NCBI GenBank assembly: GCA_045596485.1
Contig: JAZOCL010000045.1
Coordinates: 1 to 5,533 of the forward strand
From: SIG440 sp045596485
GTDB taxonomy: Bacteria > Bacillota > Clostridia > Monoglobales > Monoglobaceae
DNA: 5,533 bases
Direction of reading: 5' to 3'
Shown: positions 5,406 to 5,533 of the stretch, piece after piece
Layout of the letters: each line of letters opens with the position of its first letter
Numbering within the stretch: position 1 is the stretch's first letter
The notes under the pieces: model-generated
Told to the model about the DNA's origin: nothing
The model's database searches: none
What the model saw: only the letters and a program-made list of their open reading frames with translations
Program-made: the position numbers and the translations under genes

Positions 5406-5533
5406 TGCACATTTGTCTTGAAGCGTTGACCTGTTTGTTGAGGTTGAACTTTCTTGAAAGAGATAAGAAATCCAAACAGCCTTTTTCTGATCCTCGGATG
5501 GTGTCTCTATCACAGCAAGATATCCTAGATATA
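5406..5533. other. right-edge region, no gene called
   Basis: Two minus-strand frames run in from the window edge. One is open to 5301, overlapping the glycosidase start by 40 bases (it would read AVIETPSEDQKKAVWISYLF near the edge). The other is open to TAA 5374-5376 (ending KRAFKRYN), which would leave 33 bases before the next ATG. Neither protein is one I recognise, and both cross the candidate promoter. One of them may be the end of an upstream gene, but the visible part does not settle which. ATATC-CTA-GATAT at 5520-5532 is a short inverted repeat of no clear meaning. Confidence 0.3.

Noticed and set aside
5380..5435. Catabolite-responsive (cre-like) sites around the AAGCG motifs upstream of the glycosidase
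   Set aside because: The CG-centred motifs near 5384-5394 and 5421-5432 miss several fixed positions of the cre consensus on either strand.
5301..5513. 70-codon minus-strand frame with a GTG start overlapping the glycosidase start
   Set aside because: The GTG has no ribosome binding site, the frame covers the promoter, the ribosome binding site and the first codons of the glycosidase gene, and the product is not recognised. It is kept only as an open question at the edge.

Overview
The window looks like a chromosomal segment of an anaerobic, low-to-moderate-GC member of the Bacillota (Clostridia; a gut Oscillospirales- or Lachnospirales-like organism is my best guess). Grounds are the strong AGGAGG-type Shine-Dalgarno sites, AT-rich sigma-A-type promoters, the use of TTG/GTG starts, and a remnant of DUF6062, a family I know mainly from Clostridia. 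No rRNA, tRNA, CRISPR, IS element or phage gene is visible.

Layout, left to right. All three intact genes are on the minus strand, so they are transcribed from right to left. (1) 1-80: downstream of the AraC gene, with a candidate minus-strand promoter at the extreme edge. (2) 81-953: AraC-family regulator with its own promoter. (3) 1070-2206: glycerate kinase. (4) 2233-2537: a decayed DUF6062 gene, internally deleted and frameshifted, that still has a good promoter (2585-2613) and ribosome binding site and lies directly upstream of the glycerate kinase. (5) 2679-2780, plus strand: a 33-codon N-terminal stub of an MBL-fold metallo-hydrolase. (6) 2803-2844: a strong intrinsic terminator. (7) 2854-5340: an 828-residue cytoplasmic TIM-barrel glycoside-hydrolase-like protein with an HTH-like N-terminus. 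(8) 5341-5533: its upstream region, with a candidate promoter and a short tandem repeat.

How the parts may work together. The large glycosidase-like gene is its own transcription unit, closed by the hairpin after its stop. The promoter at 2585-2613 now serves a broken DUF6062 gene and probably supplies most transcription of the glycerate kinase behind it. The AraC regulator sits next with a separate promoter and has the sugar-sensing type of architecture. A glycosidase, a glycerate kinase (end step of hexarate/uronate-derived glycerate use) and an AraC regulator together suggest carbohydrate catabolism, but the link between them is inferred from proximity only.

The most interesting parts are the two gene relics between the intact genes (one frame-broken at a six-base homopolymer, the other cut to its N-terminus) and the large glycosidase-like protein, whose family I recognise by its motifs but for which I know no demonstrated substrate.
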